This document shows positions 45,819-55,080 of a stretch of 64,000 nt of DNA, one piece after another. The notes under the pieces were generated by a model. The model was not told where the DNA came from. It ran no database searches and worked only from the letters and a program-made list of their open reading frames with translations. Position numbers and translations under genes: made by a program. Each line of letters opens with the position of its first letter. Within the stretch, counting starts at the first letter, position 1. Source of the DNA: Hyphomicrobiales bacterium (GTDB lineage: Bacteria; Pseudomonadota; Alphaproteobacteria; Rhizobiales; Beijerinckiaceae); contig CANGPL010000004.1 of the NCBI GenBank assembly GCA_947455725.1, positions 27,549 through 91,548 on the forward strand, read 5' to 3'.

Positions 45819-46841
45819 TTATCGACGGGTTTGAGGCCGCGCACCGCCCTGTGCCCGAATGCCACGTAAAACTTTTTCAGGCGTGATCGGTAGATCATCG
45901 ACGCGCACGCCAACTGCATTAAAGATCGCATTTGCAACGGCCGGCAACACAGGATTGGCGCACATTTCACCAGGGCCTTTCGCACCGAAGGGGCCATCCG
46001 CCGCCGGCCGCTCGAGCACTGCAATATCATGGGGGCAGATATCTCCCGGGCCTGGCATTAAATACTCCACGAAATCGCGCGGCCCATGAATTGGCTCTGG
46101 GTAATAAGGTTCAGGCGTTTCGAAGAGGGCGTGACTTAAACCCATCCAAGCACCACCAACCAGTTGCTGCTCGACGAGTTTGGGATTTAAGGCGCGACCA
46201 AGTTCATAGGCGCTATCCATACGAATCATGGTCACCTCACCGGTTTCGTCATCGACATCGACTTCAGCCACGAGGCAGGCATGGGCATAACAGGTAGCGG
46301 GCGACATCTCTCCCGTTTCAGGATTGACCGCAGAGAGAGGCACCAAAAATATGCCACGACCTGAAATGGTACGTCCCTGCTTGAACTGTGCTGCAATGGC
46401 TACATCCTTCGTCGAAATACTACGATGGGGCGCACCTTTAACGTGGATGTTACCTTTGCCATCGGTAACCAAATCAGAAGCATTGACTTCTAATTCTTCC
46501 GCAGCGGCTTCCATCATTACGGCGCGCGCCTCTTGTGCGGCTACCATCACGGCATTACCTACGCGATGGGTACCTCGCGAAGCAAAGCTGCCCATACAAT
46601 GTGGACCAGTATCTGAGTCAGCCGTATCGACATAGACATCTTCTACTGGAACACCCAATGTTTCAGCGCAGATCTGACGCGTCACTGATTTCATCCCTTG
46701 ACCGAGATCGATCGAGGATAAAGCCACGGTAAATTTGCCCGTCGGATTGGAATGAACCAGCGCTTGACTTGGATCGCCTCCCAAATTCATTCCGATCGGA
46801 TAGTTGATCGCCGCTATGCCGCGGCCACGAAGCTTGGCCAT
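45819..46841 (-). CDS. Molybdenum hydroxylase large subunit, C-terminal half (separate gene)
   Basis: A 340-residue protein equal to the C-terminal molybdopterin-binding domain of an XDH-type large subunit. It begins MAKLRGRGIAAINYPIGMN and contains ALSSIDLGQGMKSVTRQIC, then CMGSFASRGTHRVGNAVM and FGAKGPGEMCANPVLPAVAN, whose Glu is the catalytic base. It starts 2 bases after the stop of the N-terminal half and has its own Shine-Dalgarno (GGAAGGAGA) before the ATG, so it is independently translated. The two halves must associate to form the active site. Confidence 0.88.
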   Translation of the reverse strand: MAKLRGRGIAAINYPIGMNLGGDPSQALVHSNPTGKFTVALSSIDLGQGMKSVTRQICAETLGVPVEDVYVDTADSDTGPHCMGSFASRGTHRVGNAVMVAAQEARAVMMEAAAEELEVNASDLVTDGKGNIHVKGAPHRSISTKDVAIAAQFKQGRTISGRGIFLVPLSAVNPETGEMSPATCYAHACLVAEVDVDDETGEVTMIRMDSAYELGRALNPKLVEQQLVGGAWMGLSHALFETPEPYYPEPIHGPRDFVEYLMPGPGDICPHDIAVLERPAADGPFGAKGPGEMCANPVLPAVANAIFNAVGVRVDDLPITPEKVLRGIRAQGGARPQTRR

Positions 46842-46843
46842 GA

Positions 46844-48430
46844 TTAGCGTCTCCTTCCAAAGACAGATGAAAATCGAGTTGCGCCGTGTGAAGTCGGCGA
46901 AGGTGATGAAATCGGTGGTGCAGCGGATGGCGGTGCATTGACCGTACTTTGCACCACAGGCGGCGAGAACGACGATGCTGGAGCTGTTGCAGGTCGCTCA
47001 TAAGAAGCCGCGACTGGTGCGGCTGCGCGGGAGCTGTCAGGCATGGAGGCGCGTGCGCTGCTGCCCTCTTTACGCGATGACGCGCGCTTTGCCGATTCCG
47101 AGAGGTTCCATTTGGCTTTTTCAGCAGCTACTTGGACACATTCGATCAAAGCTGTGTTCTTAGCCTCGCGACGATGCGCCTTCATATCGCCATCCCGATA
47201 AGCATTCAGAATGCGAAATTCCATAGGATCCATGTTGATAAGATGGGCGAGCTTGTCCATCTGACATTCAATCGCAAAATCCACCGCAGTGACGCCGAAT
47301 CCCCGCATGGCGGTGGCTGGTACGCGGTTCGTGTAGACGCAGTAAACATCAGCGTGAACATTGGGAATCGTATAGGGACCGGGCAAATGGGCTGCGCATT
47401 TGACGACTGCATAGCTTGAAAGCCTCGTGTAAGCTCCACTATCAAAAATACAACGCATCTTGCGCGCAATGATGCGGCCGTCACGCGACATGGCGTCTTT
47501 GATATAAATACGCTCGCCGCCACGCGGCGACCCATATTGCATTTCTTCTTCTCGGCCCAACATATAGCGAACTGGACGCCCGGTGAGCATAGAACCGAGA
47601 ATTGCTAGTGGCTCGGTCAGTGTGTCTACTTTTCCGCCAAAACCTCCACCAACCGTTCCACCAATAAAATGTAATTTATTAGATGGGATATCGAGAATTT
47701 TAGCAGACGTATCAAGTGAAAAGAATAGGGCCTGGGTCGAAGTGTAAACAACATATCGACCATTGGTTTCGGGAGCCGCGATCGACCCATTTGTCTCAGT
47801 CGGTGCGTGCTCAATCGGTGACATTTGATAACGCTCGTCGAGCACATGATCGGCTTGATCGAAGGCTCGCTCGACATCACCGAAGCGCAGCTTTTGGTGG
47901 TCATAAATATCATGATAGGTAAACGTATTTTTTGGATAGGTTTCGTTGACGATTGGCGCCCCAGCTTTCATTGCGTCTTCCACATCAAAGACGGTCGGCA
48001 ATGGCTCGTATTCCACTTTGATTTTAGCCAAAGCTTCAAAGGCTTCGCGCTCACTATCAGCAACAACGGCCACGATCGGCTCGCCCTTATAGCGGACTTT
48101 ATCAACGGCCAAGGAAGGCTCGTCATCCTTTCCGAAGTTGATGAGGCTTAGCAGGGTATTTATATTTCTAGGTACATCGGAACCACGTATAATACGGCGC
48201 ACTCCCGGCTGCCGTTCTGCTTCGCTCACATCGATGCGGCGAAGGCGGGCATGGTGGTGCGTGCTCCGCAATACTTTTAAATGCAACATGCCCTGCAATT
48301 TATGATCATTGAAATAGGGTGAGGTTGCTGTGACATGGCCCAGCATATCTTGGCGTTGCGTAGGCTTCCCGACTTCATTCAGATTGTCGTCGCGTTCATC
48401 GGCAAAAATATCTTTTCGAAGTTCCAACAT
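46844..48430 (-). CDS. Molybdenum hydroxylase large subunit, N-terminal half (separate gene)
   Basis: A 528-residue protein covering the N-terminal domains of an XDH-type large subunit. It includes VGKPTQRQDMLGHVTATSPY, then GGTVGGGFGGKVDTLTEPLA (molybdopterin loop) and RVPATAMRGFGVTAVDF (active-site loop). After about residue 445 it ends in a tail rich in Pro, Ala and Ser, finishing RFSSVFGRRR. The ATG at 48430 follows the 2Fe-2S stop by 11 bases; codons further upstream lie inside that gene. The closest precedent is nicotinate dehydrogenase of Eubacterium barkeri, whose large subunit is also two polypeptides. Confidence 0.87.
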   Translation of the reverse strand: MLELRKDIFADERDDNLNEVGKPTQRQDMLGHVTATSPYFNDHKLQGMLHLKVLRSTHHHARLRRIDVSEAERQPGVRRIIRGSDVPRNINTLLSLINFGKDDEPSLAVDKVRYKGEPIVAVVADSEREAFEALAKIKVEYEPLPTVFDVEDAMKAGAPIVNETYPKNTFTYHDIYDHQKLRFGDVERAFDQADHVLDERYQMSPIEHAPTETNGSIAAPETNGRYVVYTSTQALFFSLDTSAKILDIPSNKLHFIGGTVGGGFGGKVDTLTEPLAILGSMLTGRPVRYMLGREEEMQYGSPRGGERIYIKDAMSRDGRIIARKMRCIFDSGAYTRLSSYAVVKCAAHLPGPYTIPNVHADVYCVYTNRVPATAMRGFGVTAVDFAIECQMDKLAHLINMDPMEFRILNAYRDGDMKAHRREAKNTALIECVQVAAEKAKWNLSESAKRASSRKEGSSARASMPDSSRAAAPVAASYERPATAPASSFSPPVVQSTVNAPPSAAPPISSPSPTSHGATRFSSVFGRRR

Positions 48431-48441
48431 GGCGAGACTCC

Positions 48442-48921
48442 TTAGCGCTTCACAGCGCCGCTGGTAGAGACGGATTGAATGGCATTGATGATCGGCTCGT
48501 AACCCGTACAACGACAAATATTGCCGGAAATACCCTCGACGATTTCGTCACGCGTCGGCGTTGGGTTACGATCTAAAAGAGCTTTAGCCGCCATCAGCAT
48601 GCCTGGCGTACAATAGCCACATTGAGCAGCAAAATGATCCATAAAAGCCTGCTGGAGCGGATGCAAAGCCGGTCCATCCTTCATGCCATCTACCGTCGTG
48701 ACAGAGGCTCCGGATATCGTCTCTGCCAAGGTCAAGCACGAAAGCCGCGCTTCGCCATCAATGATAACTGTGCAGGCACCACAGCCGCCCTGACCGCATC
48801 CAAATTTTGGTGAAACATCACCGATATTTTCTCGCAACACGGTGAGAAGATTGGTTCCCGCATCCGCAAAAATGGCGACCTCGCGGCCGTTGTGGAAAAA
48901 TTGCAACGCTACTTTTGCCAT
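48442..48921 (-). CDS. Molybdenum hydroxylase 2Fe-2S subunit (second enzyme)
   Basis: A 159-residue small subunit with both cluster motifs: FGCGQGGCGACTVIIDG plus RLSCLTLAE for the ferredoxin-type cluster, and QCGYCTPGMLMAA with ICRCTGYEPI for the helical cluster. The start is the ATG at 48921, 16 bases after the FAD gene. It is a distinct paralogue of the plus-strand gene at 36389. Confidence 0.95.
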   Translation of the reverse strand: MAKVALQFFHNGREVAIFADAGTNLLTVLRENIGDVSPKFGCGQGGCGACTVIIDGEARLSCLTLAETISGASVTTVDGMKDGPALHPLQQAFMDHFAAQCGYCTPGMLMAAKALLDRNPTPTRDEIVEGISGNICRCTGYEPIINAIQSVSTSGAVKR

Positions 48922-48936
48922 CTGCCTTTTGCCCCT

Positions 48937-49758
48937 TTACTCAGCTTGACCAAGAAGAAGGCGACGCAAATGCACGCCAATCGTTTCACGGCGATACCAG
49001 GCACTTGCCAAAGAGTCTGTCGCTGGCGACGTTCCTTCAGCCGCAACCGCGGCTATTGCGGCGGCCGTTGTCTGGTCAAGCGTTTTTCCTTCAAGCGCAC
49101 GTTCTGCCGCTTTAGCGCGAATAGCCGTTGGTGCCATGGCGCCATAGGCAATACGAGCGCCCGAAATTCGTCCCCCCATATTTGGCAAATTTACAGCAAT
49201 CGAAAATACCGAAGCGCCTTTTGGCTTAACGCGTGAGACTTTACGATAACGGAACGCATCCGGGCTTGATGGTCGTTCGAACGAGACACCAAGAACAAGA
49301 GCACCCCGATTGGCATCGCGGCCTGATAAAAACTCTTCCATCGGCATTTCCCGTAATCCATAGCTGCCATGAACAGACACGACCGCATCTAATGCGAGAA
49401 GGGCAACGGTAAGATCGCCAAAGGGAGCACGGGCAAAAAGATTTCCTCCCACCGTTCCCATATTACGAACCGCAGGCCCCCCGATTGACCGAACCACAGG
49501 ATGAAGAAATGAAAGATCTTTTTCATTCAGAAGGTGAGCCAATGTGACACCGGAGCCAATTGAAAATCGTGCGCCGCTTGCACGCACTTGGCTTAACGAA
49601 CGGTCTTTAACACGAACGAGCGTTGACAAAGTTGTGTCGCCTTCATTGACGGCACGCATCACCAAAGTTCCACCGCCACAGAAATGCGAGCCCCGCTCGG
49701 CCGATAGTGCGGCGGCAGCTTCATGGACCGTATCAAAGGTTTTGACACTTAGCGGCAT
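48937..49758 (-). CDS. Molybdenum hydroxylase FAD-binding subunit (second enzyme)
   Basis: A 273-residue FAD subunit. FAD contacts are HFCGGGTLVMRAVNEGD and VRNMGTVGGNLFARAPFGDL; the latter keeps the classical MGTVGGNL. The C-terminal CODH flavoprotein-like domain ends at residue 273. It is shorter than the plus-strand paralogue (300). With the 2Fe-2S and split large-subunit genes it gives a complete four-polypeptide enzyme. Confidence 0.92.
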   Translation of the reverse strand: MPLSVKTFDTVHEAAAALSAERGSHFCGGGTLVMRAVNEGDTTLSTLVRVKDRSLSQVRASGARFSIGSGVTLAHLLNEKDLSFLHPVVRSIGGPAVRNMGTVGGNLFARAPFGDLTVALLALDAVVSVHGSYGLREMPMEEFLSGRDANRGALVLGVSFERPSSPDAFRYRKVSRVKPKGASVFSIAVNLPNMGGRISGARIAYGAMAPTAIRAKAAERALEGKTLDQTTAAAIAAVAAEGTSPATDSLASAWYRRETIGVHLRRLLLGQAE

Positions 49759-49774
49759 AAGGTTTCTCCCGGTC

Positions 49775-50218
49775 TCACGATTGAATACTGATATAGGCGC
49801 GAACCGCGTCGAACCCAGCTTGATAAATATTTTCTGATACCATCGCCGTTATGCGCTCCTCCTCGCCTACCGGCGTGGTAAAACGACATTCCCAATGCCA
49901 GAACGTGCGATCACCATCGGTCACTGGCAATAAGCGTACATGCGCAACATAATTGAATAAAGGAATCGGTGTATCGAGCAGGCAATAGCAAAAGCTTTGT
50001 TCAAGATCAGATAGCGCCAGCAATTGTTCCCTCAGCTCCGATCCGTCCGCCAATTTAAAGCGACGAATACAGCCAATTTTATCAGACGGCAGGCTGCGCT
50101 CGATTGCACTTGAAGCAACGGCAGGATGCCATTGGTCATGTCCATTAAAATCACGCAGAACTGCCCATACCGCATCCGTTGGAGCATCAATGATCGTGCT
50201 TTTGACGATCCGCGGCAT
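49775..50218 (-). CDS. SRPBCC-family protein
   Basis: A 147-residue START/Bet v 1-like fold. It has VKSTIIDAPTDAVWAVLRDF at the start, IGCIRRFKLADGSELREQL in the middle, and LLPVTDGDRTFWHWECRF. It lacks the C-terminal membrane helix of CoxG. SRPBCC proteins bind hydrophobic ligands; CoxG-type members attach CO dehydrogenase to the membrane. It is clearly paralogous to the neighbour at 50221, sharing DFNGxxxWHPA and DKIGC motifs. Confidence 0.85.
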   Translation of the reverse strand: MPRIVKSTIIDAPTDAVWAVLRDFNGHDQWHPAVASSAIERSLPSDKIGCIRRFKLADGSELREQLLALSDLEQSFCYCLLDTPIPLFNYVAHVRLLPVTDGDRTFWHWECRFTTPVGEEERITAMVSENIYQAGFDAVRAYISIQS

Positions 50219-50220
50219 GA

Positions 50221-50658
50221 CTAACCTCCAAAGGCCCGCTTGAGCGCATCAAATCCGCCTTGAAAAACACCACCGCCAATGGTTGCGATGAGATCTACTT
50301 CACGGTCAATCGCGCAATCAAATTCTGCAGTCCATTCGGCAAAGGTCCGCTCTCCATCAGTAACGGGCGTAAGTCTTAGTGTTGCGACATAATTTTCAAC
50401 GCCCATCGGCGATTCAAGAATCGAATAGGTGCAGAACATTTCATAGTCAGAAAGGCCAAGTAGTTTTTCCCTAATACGGTCACCATTGCGAAGACGGAAA
50501 TCACGAACGCAGCCAATTTTATCGGCTGGCTCGCCACCTTCGATGCGGCTCTCCGCAATCGCGGGATGCCAATTTGGCAAGCCATTGAAATCACGAATGC
50601 GAGTCCAGACCCGATCAGAACGTGCATTGATGACACTGGAGATATAAACGCGCGCCAT
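50221..50658 (-). CDS. SRPBCC-family protein, tandem paralogue
   Basis: A 145-residue START-like protein: VYISSVINARSDRVWTRIRD at the N-terminus, NWHPAIAESRIEGG, and LRLTPVTDGERTFAEWTAEF. It is separated by two bases from its paralogue at 49775 and by five from the flotillin gene. Conserved blocks shared by the pair suggest an old tandem duplication. It may bind the pathway substrate or a product, or hold the hydroxylase at the membrane. Confidence 0.85.
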   Translation of the reverse strand: MARVYISSVINARSDRVWTRIRDFNGLPNWHPAIAESRIEGGEPADKIGCVRDFRLRNGDRIREKLLGLSDYEMFCTYSILESPMGVENYVATLRLTPVTDGERTFAEWTAEFDCAIDREVDLIATIGGGVFQGGFDALKRAFGG

Positions 50659-50663
50659 GAGGT

Positions 50664-53600
50664 TTATCCCTTCTTGCTCGGCTTGGTGCCACCGCCCGTT
50701 TCTGGGGCCGTTGGAGGTGTATCTTTAGGCGGCGTGCTCTCCTTCGGTGCAACGTCCTTCCGGATACCCTGAAGGTCACGGGCCTCGCGAATAAGCCCCT
50801 GCATTTTGGTTAGGCTACCACCCTCAATTCCGATTTCCGACAAGACGGAGTCGATTAGCGGCGCTTGAACCCGATAGCGCAAGGCCGAGTCGATCACTTC
50901 GTCGGTAGCGTTGCGGCCACTACCCCCCGCAGCGCCACCCGACCCGTTCAATCCGTCGACATGAAGAATACGAATGCCTTCGATTTTCTCCATCGGCTTC
51001 ACGCTCTCGCGAACGATGCCCTCAATGTGCTCGAGCAATTTACGCTTGAAGAGAGACTGTCTTGCGCCATCCGTGAGGACATTCTCTGCCTCATTGAAGA
51101 GCTTCTGCGCCTCTGCCTCAACAGCTGCCCGAATCCGCTCCGCCTCGGCCGCAATGCGCGTCTCCTCGGCTGCTTTCTCAGCGAGCAGAACTTCGACTGT
51201 TTTGCGCCGCTTGGCGATTTCGCTATCGCGCACCGTAACAACACGCTCTTGCGCTTCGGTTGCACGGGCTTTGGCAATCTCTGCTTCTGCTTGGGCCGCA
51301 GAGTGTTCCAACGATTTTTGGTAAAGCTCAATCGCCTTATCCATGAGCGCTGTCTCAACGATCTTCTCACGCTCGACTTCAAGCTTCCTCAAATCACGCT
51401 CGCGCAAGACACGAGCCTCATCGATTCCACGATCCGAAGCAATACGTGCGCGCTCAACATCTTCACGCGCTGCAATCTCAGCCTCTTGCAAGGCCTGAAC
51501 CCGAGCAATCTCAAGTTGCTCAATCGCACGGCGTCTTTCAAGGCGAGCCTTTTCAAGGGTCTGCTCACGCTCGACATCGGTTGTCTCAACCTGCGCCTTG
51601 GCAACAATCTCCGCTTGACGAACCTGCCTGTCCGCATCAATGCGCTGCGAGCGTTTAGACGCCAACGCAATGACGCGTTCTTCCTCGGCCATTTCAACGG
51701 CCTTCTTCTGTTCGATGCCCATCACTTCGCGTGTTTTCGCAGACGTGATCCGATCCTTTTCGAGTGCAAGTTCGACATCAATGCGCTGACGCTCAATCGC
51801 GTCTCGACTCTTAAGTTCGGCGGAATTAAGCGCTTCACCCCGCGCAATTTCGAGACTACGCGTTTGCTGATCGGCGAGAATTCGCTCGGCTGCAACAGCT
51901 TTCTCTTGCGCGATACGAGCCGCCTCAATCGCCTCACGAGCTTTAATCTCCGCCGCTTCGACCGCCTGATTGCGAGCAATCTCGCGCTCGCGGATCTCTT
52001 CTTCAGTTTCGATCCGAGCTGCCGCTACATGTTGCTTGGCTTCAATTTCGGCGCGATCCAACGTTTCGTTGCGCGCAATTTCAAGGCTACGTGTTGCCTG
52101 CTCGGCTGCAATACGTTCAGCAGCATTAGCTTTTTCTTGCGCAATACGAACGGCCTCAATTGCTTCACGCGACTTAATTTCAGCCGCTTCAACAGCTTGG
52201 TTGCGAGCAATTTCAAGTGCACGAATTTGCTCTTCACGCGCTATCCGTTCTGCTTGCGTCTTGGTCTCGTGGACGATACGTTCGAGATCAACCAATTGAC
52301 GGGCTGCTATCTCGGCTTTCTCTAGCGCCTCGTTACGAATGATTTCAAGTTTGCGTGTTTCACCTTCAGCCGCAATCGACTCCGCAGCCGTTTTCTTCTC
52401 CTGTGCGATCCGGGCAGTCCGCGTTGCCTGAAGCGCAGCAATTTCTGCCTCTTCTAAAGCGCGCTTACGAGCGACCTCTTTGCCCTCTGTTTCTTGCTGA
52501 CTATTGATGCGGTTTAAGGAAATATTCTTTTCTTGTGCAATCCGAGCTGCCTCAATGGCTTCGCGGGCGGCAATATCAGCTTCATCAAGCGCCTTATTCC
52601 GCGCAATTTCGAGGCTCCGAACGCGTTCTTCTTGAGCGATACGCGTTGTCTCGGTTATTTCACGTGCGTTGATACCAGCCTCTTCAATCGTCCGATTTCG
52701 AACAATTTCCAATGTCCGCGTTTGCTGCTCGGCGGCAATGCGCTCGGTCGCCAATGCTTTTTCGCGCGCAATCTTGGCGGCTTCAATCGCTTGTTGTGCC
52801 GCGATTTCGGCTTCCTCAATCGCACGGGTCCGAACGATTTCCAGATTACGCGTCCGCTCATCAGAGCTAATTCGCTCGACATTAACCGCCGTCATTTGTG
52901 CGATGCGTAATTTTTCTGTGGCTTCACGGGCAGCAATTTCAGCTGCATCCACCGCGCTTTCACGTTCAATTTCACGACGCCGCGTTTCTTCTTCATTCTC
53001 GATACGGGCTTCAGTAATCGAGCGCTCTTGAAGAATACGTGCCTTTTCAACCGTTTCACGTGCCTTGATTTCGGCTTCCTCGATTGATTGCGTGCGATTG
53101 ATTTCCTGTTGCCGGATGTCGCGCTCAGATGCGATGCGGGCAGAATCAACGGATTGCTGATTGGCAATCCGCGCCTTCTCGATTTCTTCACGGGCGGCAA
53201 TTTCAACTTCTTCAACAACCCGTGTCCGTTCAATTTCCTTTTGACGAACTTCACGTTCTGATAAAATTCTGGCTTCGTTGATTGCCTGTTCGTTCAAGAT
53301 GCGTGATTTTTCAATTGCTTCACGAGCCAATATCTGTGCTTGCTCGGCTTCCGTATCGCGTTTGGCGCGTTCGCGGGCAACTTCTGCCCGCTGTGTCGCC
53401 CGACGGACTTCAATATCACGTTGCTGCTCGAGCCTTGCTGCCTCACTATCGCGCTCGATGTCCAACGCCTGGCGTTCGGCTTCGAGATTACGGGTACGAA
53501 TCTTGATCATCGAATCTTGTTCGATATCGTTACGCAGTTTGCGACGCGCTTCGATATCTTCCATCAATTTTGTCAAACCTTCAGCGTCGAAGCGGTTTGA

Positions 53601-54185
53601 TGGATTGAAATATTCAAGATCTGTTTGATCAAGATCGGTAATCGCCACTGATTCAAGTTCAAGACCATTTTGGGCTAAGGCTTCAGCGGCAGCCGCTTTT
53701 ACACGGCTGACATAGTCGCCACGTTGTTCATGCATCTGCTCCATGGTCATCTCAGAAGCAACGGAACGCAGCGCCGAAACGAACTTACCGGAGAGAAGAG
53801 TATGGAGCCGTTCAGGCTCTAGCGTGCGACGACCGAGCGTTGCCGCGGCAATCGATACCGCTTCACGTGTTGGTTGAACGCGAACATAGAAATCCGCTTC
53901 AATGTCAATGCGCATTCTATCTCGTGTAATCAGCGCATCTTGCTTCTCGCGAATAATTCCCATCGGCAGGACATTCATATTTACCGGAGTAAAATCATGA
54001 ATGAAGGGAAGCACGAAAGCACCACCGTCAATGACGACACGTTCACCAAGAAAGCCCGTCCTGACAAACGAAACTTCCTTCGATGAACGATGGTAAAGCC
54101 AATTGACGATGTAGACGATCACAACAATTGCGATGATCGCCACAATCAGCCAAAGGATCATTTCACCAATCAAGACACCTGACAT
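50664..54185 (-). CDS. Giant flotillin-like SPFH protein with repeated coiled coil
   Basis: A 1173-residue membrane-anchored scaffold. An N-terminal helix (residues 8-30, ILWLIVAIIAIVVIVYIVNW) is followed by an SPFH/band-7 domain at about 35-215. Residues 215-1000 are an almost unbroken coiled coil. Between about 318 and 823 it consists of twelve tandem modules, ten of 44 and two of 33 residues. Each module is built from 11-residue units that start with Ile, Leu or Val, for example IARNQAVEAAE and IKAREAIEAAR. A glycine-rich linker and a Pro/Lys-rich tail end the protein. Ordinary flotillins are about 450-700 residues. Confidence 0.9.
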   Translation of the reverse strand: MSGVLIGEMILWLIVAIIAIVVIVYIVNWLYHRSSKEVSFVRTGFLGERVVIDGGAFVLPFIHDFTPVNMNVLPMGIIREKQDALITRDRMRIDIEADFYVRVQPTREAVSIAAATLGRRTLEPERLHTLLSGKFVSALRSVASEMTMEQMHEQRGDYVSRVKAAAAEALAQNGLELESVAITDLDQTDLEYFNPSNRFDAEGLTKLMEDIEARRKLRNDIEQDSMIKIRTRNLEAERQALDIERDSEAARLEQQRDIEVRRATQRAEVARERAKRDTEAEQAQILAREAIEKSRILNEQAINEARILSEREVRQKEIERTRVVEEVEIAAREEIEKARIANQQSVDSARIASERDIRQQEINRTQSIEEAEIKARETVEKARILQERSITEARIENEEETRRREIERESAVDAAEIAAREATEKLRIAQMTAVNVERISSDERTRNLEIVRTRAIEEAEIAAQQAIEAAKIAREKALATERIAAEQQTRTLEIVRNRTIEEAGINAREITETTRIAQEERVRSLEIARNKALDEADIAAREAIEAARIAQEKNISLNRINSQQETEGKEVARKRALEEAEIAALQATRTARIAQEKKTAAESIAAEGETRKLEIIRNEALEKAEIAARQLVDLERIVHETKTQAERIAREEQIRALEIARNQAVEAAEIKSREAIEAVRIAQEKANAAERIAAEQATRSLEIARNETLDRAEIEAKQHVAAARIETEEEIREREIARNQAVEAAEIKAREAIEAARIAQEKAVAAERILADQQTRSLEIARGEALNSAELKSRDAIERQRIDVELALEKDRITSAKTREVMGIEQKKAVEMAEEERVIALASKRSQRIDADRQVRQAEIVAKAQVETTDVEREQTLEKARLERRRAIEQLEIARVQALQEAEIAAREDVERARIASDRGIDEARVLRERDLRKLEVEREKIVETALMDKAIELYQKSLEHSAAQAEAEIAKARATEAQERVVTVRDSEIAKRRKTVEVLLAEKAAEETRIAAEAERIRAAVEAEAQKLFNEAENVLTDGARQSLFKRKLLEHIEGIVRESVKPMEKIEGIRILHVDGLNGSGGAAGGSGRNATDEVIDSALRYRVQAPLIDSVLSEIGIEGGSLTKMQGLIREARDLQGIRKDVAPKESTPPKDTPPTAPETGGGTKPSKKG

Positions 54186-54235
54186 CTTCTTTTCCTCCCC
54201 CGACAGTCAGCCCCTTCTAGAGCGGTCCTACCAAA

Positions 54236-55078
54236 CTAATTGTCTTTCGTTTTTCCGATCAGTTTGAAACGTCTCACCTGATCGGTCAATGCTCGCTCAA
54301 CAGGTAGACGCTCCATTGAAGATGCGCCGTAAAAGCCGTGGCATGTCTGCGTATGCTTCATAATAAAATCGGCATCCGCAGGTTCAGAAATCGGACCACC
54401 ATGCGCGAGCACAAGAACATCCGGTCGGACCCGCAAAGCTGCTTCTGCCCAACGATCGATCAATGCCGGGCAATCCTTTAATTGAATGGCAGTTTGCGCT
54501 CCGATGGCGCCGCCCGTTGTAAGCCCGAGATGGCAAACAATAATATCTGCCCCCGCTTTCGCCATTGCTTCAGCTTCATATTCATTGAATACATAAGGCG
54601 TCGTCAGCAAATCTTTTGCGTGTGCCTTGGCTATCATATCGACCTCAAGACCGTATGACATTCCAGTCTCTTCCAGATTAGCGCGGAATACGCCATCAAT
54701 CAGTCCAACCGTCGGAAAATTCTGAACACCAGAAAATCCAATGGCTTTGATTTGATCGAGGAATATATCCATCTGGCGAAATGGATCAGTACCGTTCACA
54801 CCAGCTAAAACTGGCGTGCGCTTTACAACAGGTAAAACCTCCGAGGCCATCTCCATAACAATGGCATTGGCATCACCATATGCCATGAGGCCGGCGAGTG
54901 ATCCGCGGCCTGCCATTCGATAACGACCGGAATTATAAATCACGATCAGATCAACGCCGCCTTCCTCTTCGCATTTCGCCGATAGACCCGTCCCAGCACC
55001 TCCACCGACAATGGCCTCTCCGCGTTTCACCATGGAGCGAAATCTTGCCATCACCTCTGTTCGTTCAAAGCGTGCCAT
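54236..55078 (-). CDS. Phosphoenolpyruvate hydrolase-family TIM-barrel protein
   Basis: A 280-residue PEP-mutase/ICL-like TIM barrel. It begins [20 protein letters not shown] and contains [45 protein letters not shown] and [15 protein letters not shown]. The same domain forms the C-terminal half of tomato Tm-1, and the upstream gene encodes the Tm-1 N-terminal domain fused to LivF. The two products are therefore expected to work together. The biochemical reaction in bacteria is not established. Confidence 0.85.
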   Translation of the reverse strand: MARFERTEVMARFRSMVKRGEAIVGGGAGTGLSAKCEEEGGVDLIVIYNSGRYRMAGRGSLAGLMAYGDANAIVMEMASEVLPVVKRTPVLAGVNGTDPFRQMDIFLDQIKAIGFSGVQNFPTVGLIDGVFRANLEETGMSYGLEVDMIAKAHAKDLLTTPYVFNEYEAEAMAKAGADIIVCHLGLTTGGAIGAQTAIQLKDCPALIDRWAEAALRVRPDVLVLAHGGPISEPADADFIMKHTQTCHGFYGASSMERLPVERALTDQVRRFKLIGKTKDN

Positions 55079-55080
55079 TT

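Noticed and set aside
46663..47001. The split large subunit as a simple sequencing frameshift
   Set aside because: The other frame at the junction gives no homologous sequence, the tail is long and of consistent composition, and the second half has its own Shine-Dalgarno; a natural split is more likely, though not proven.
50865..52325. Plus-strand ORF of 486 codons over the flotillin gene
   Set aside because: Its repetitive look is the mirror of the repeated coiled coil on the other strand; no start signal or family match.
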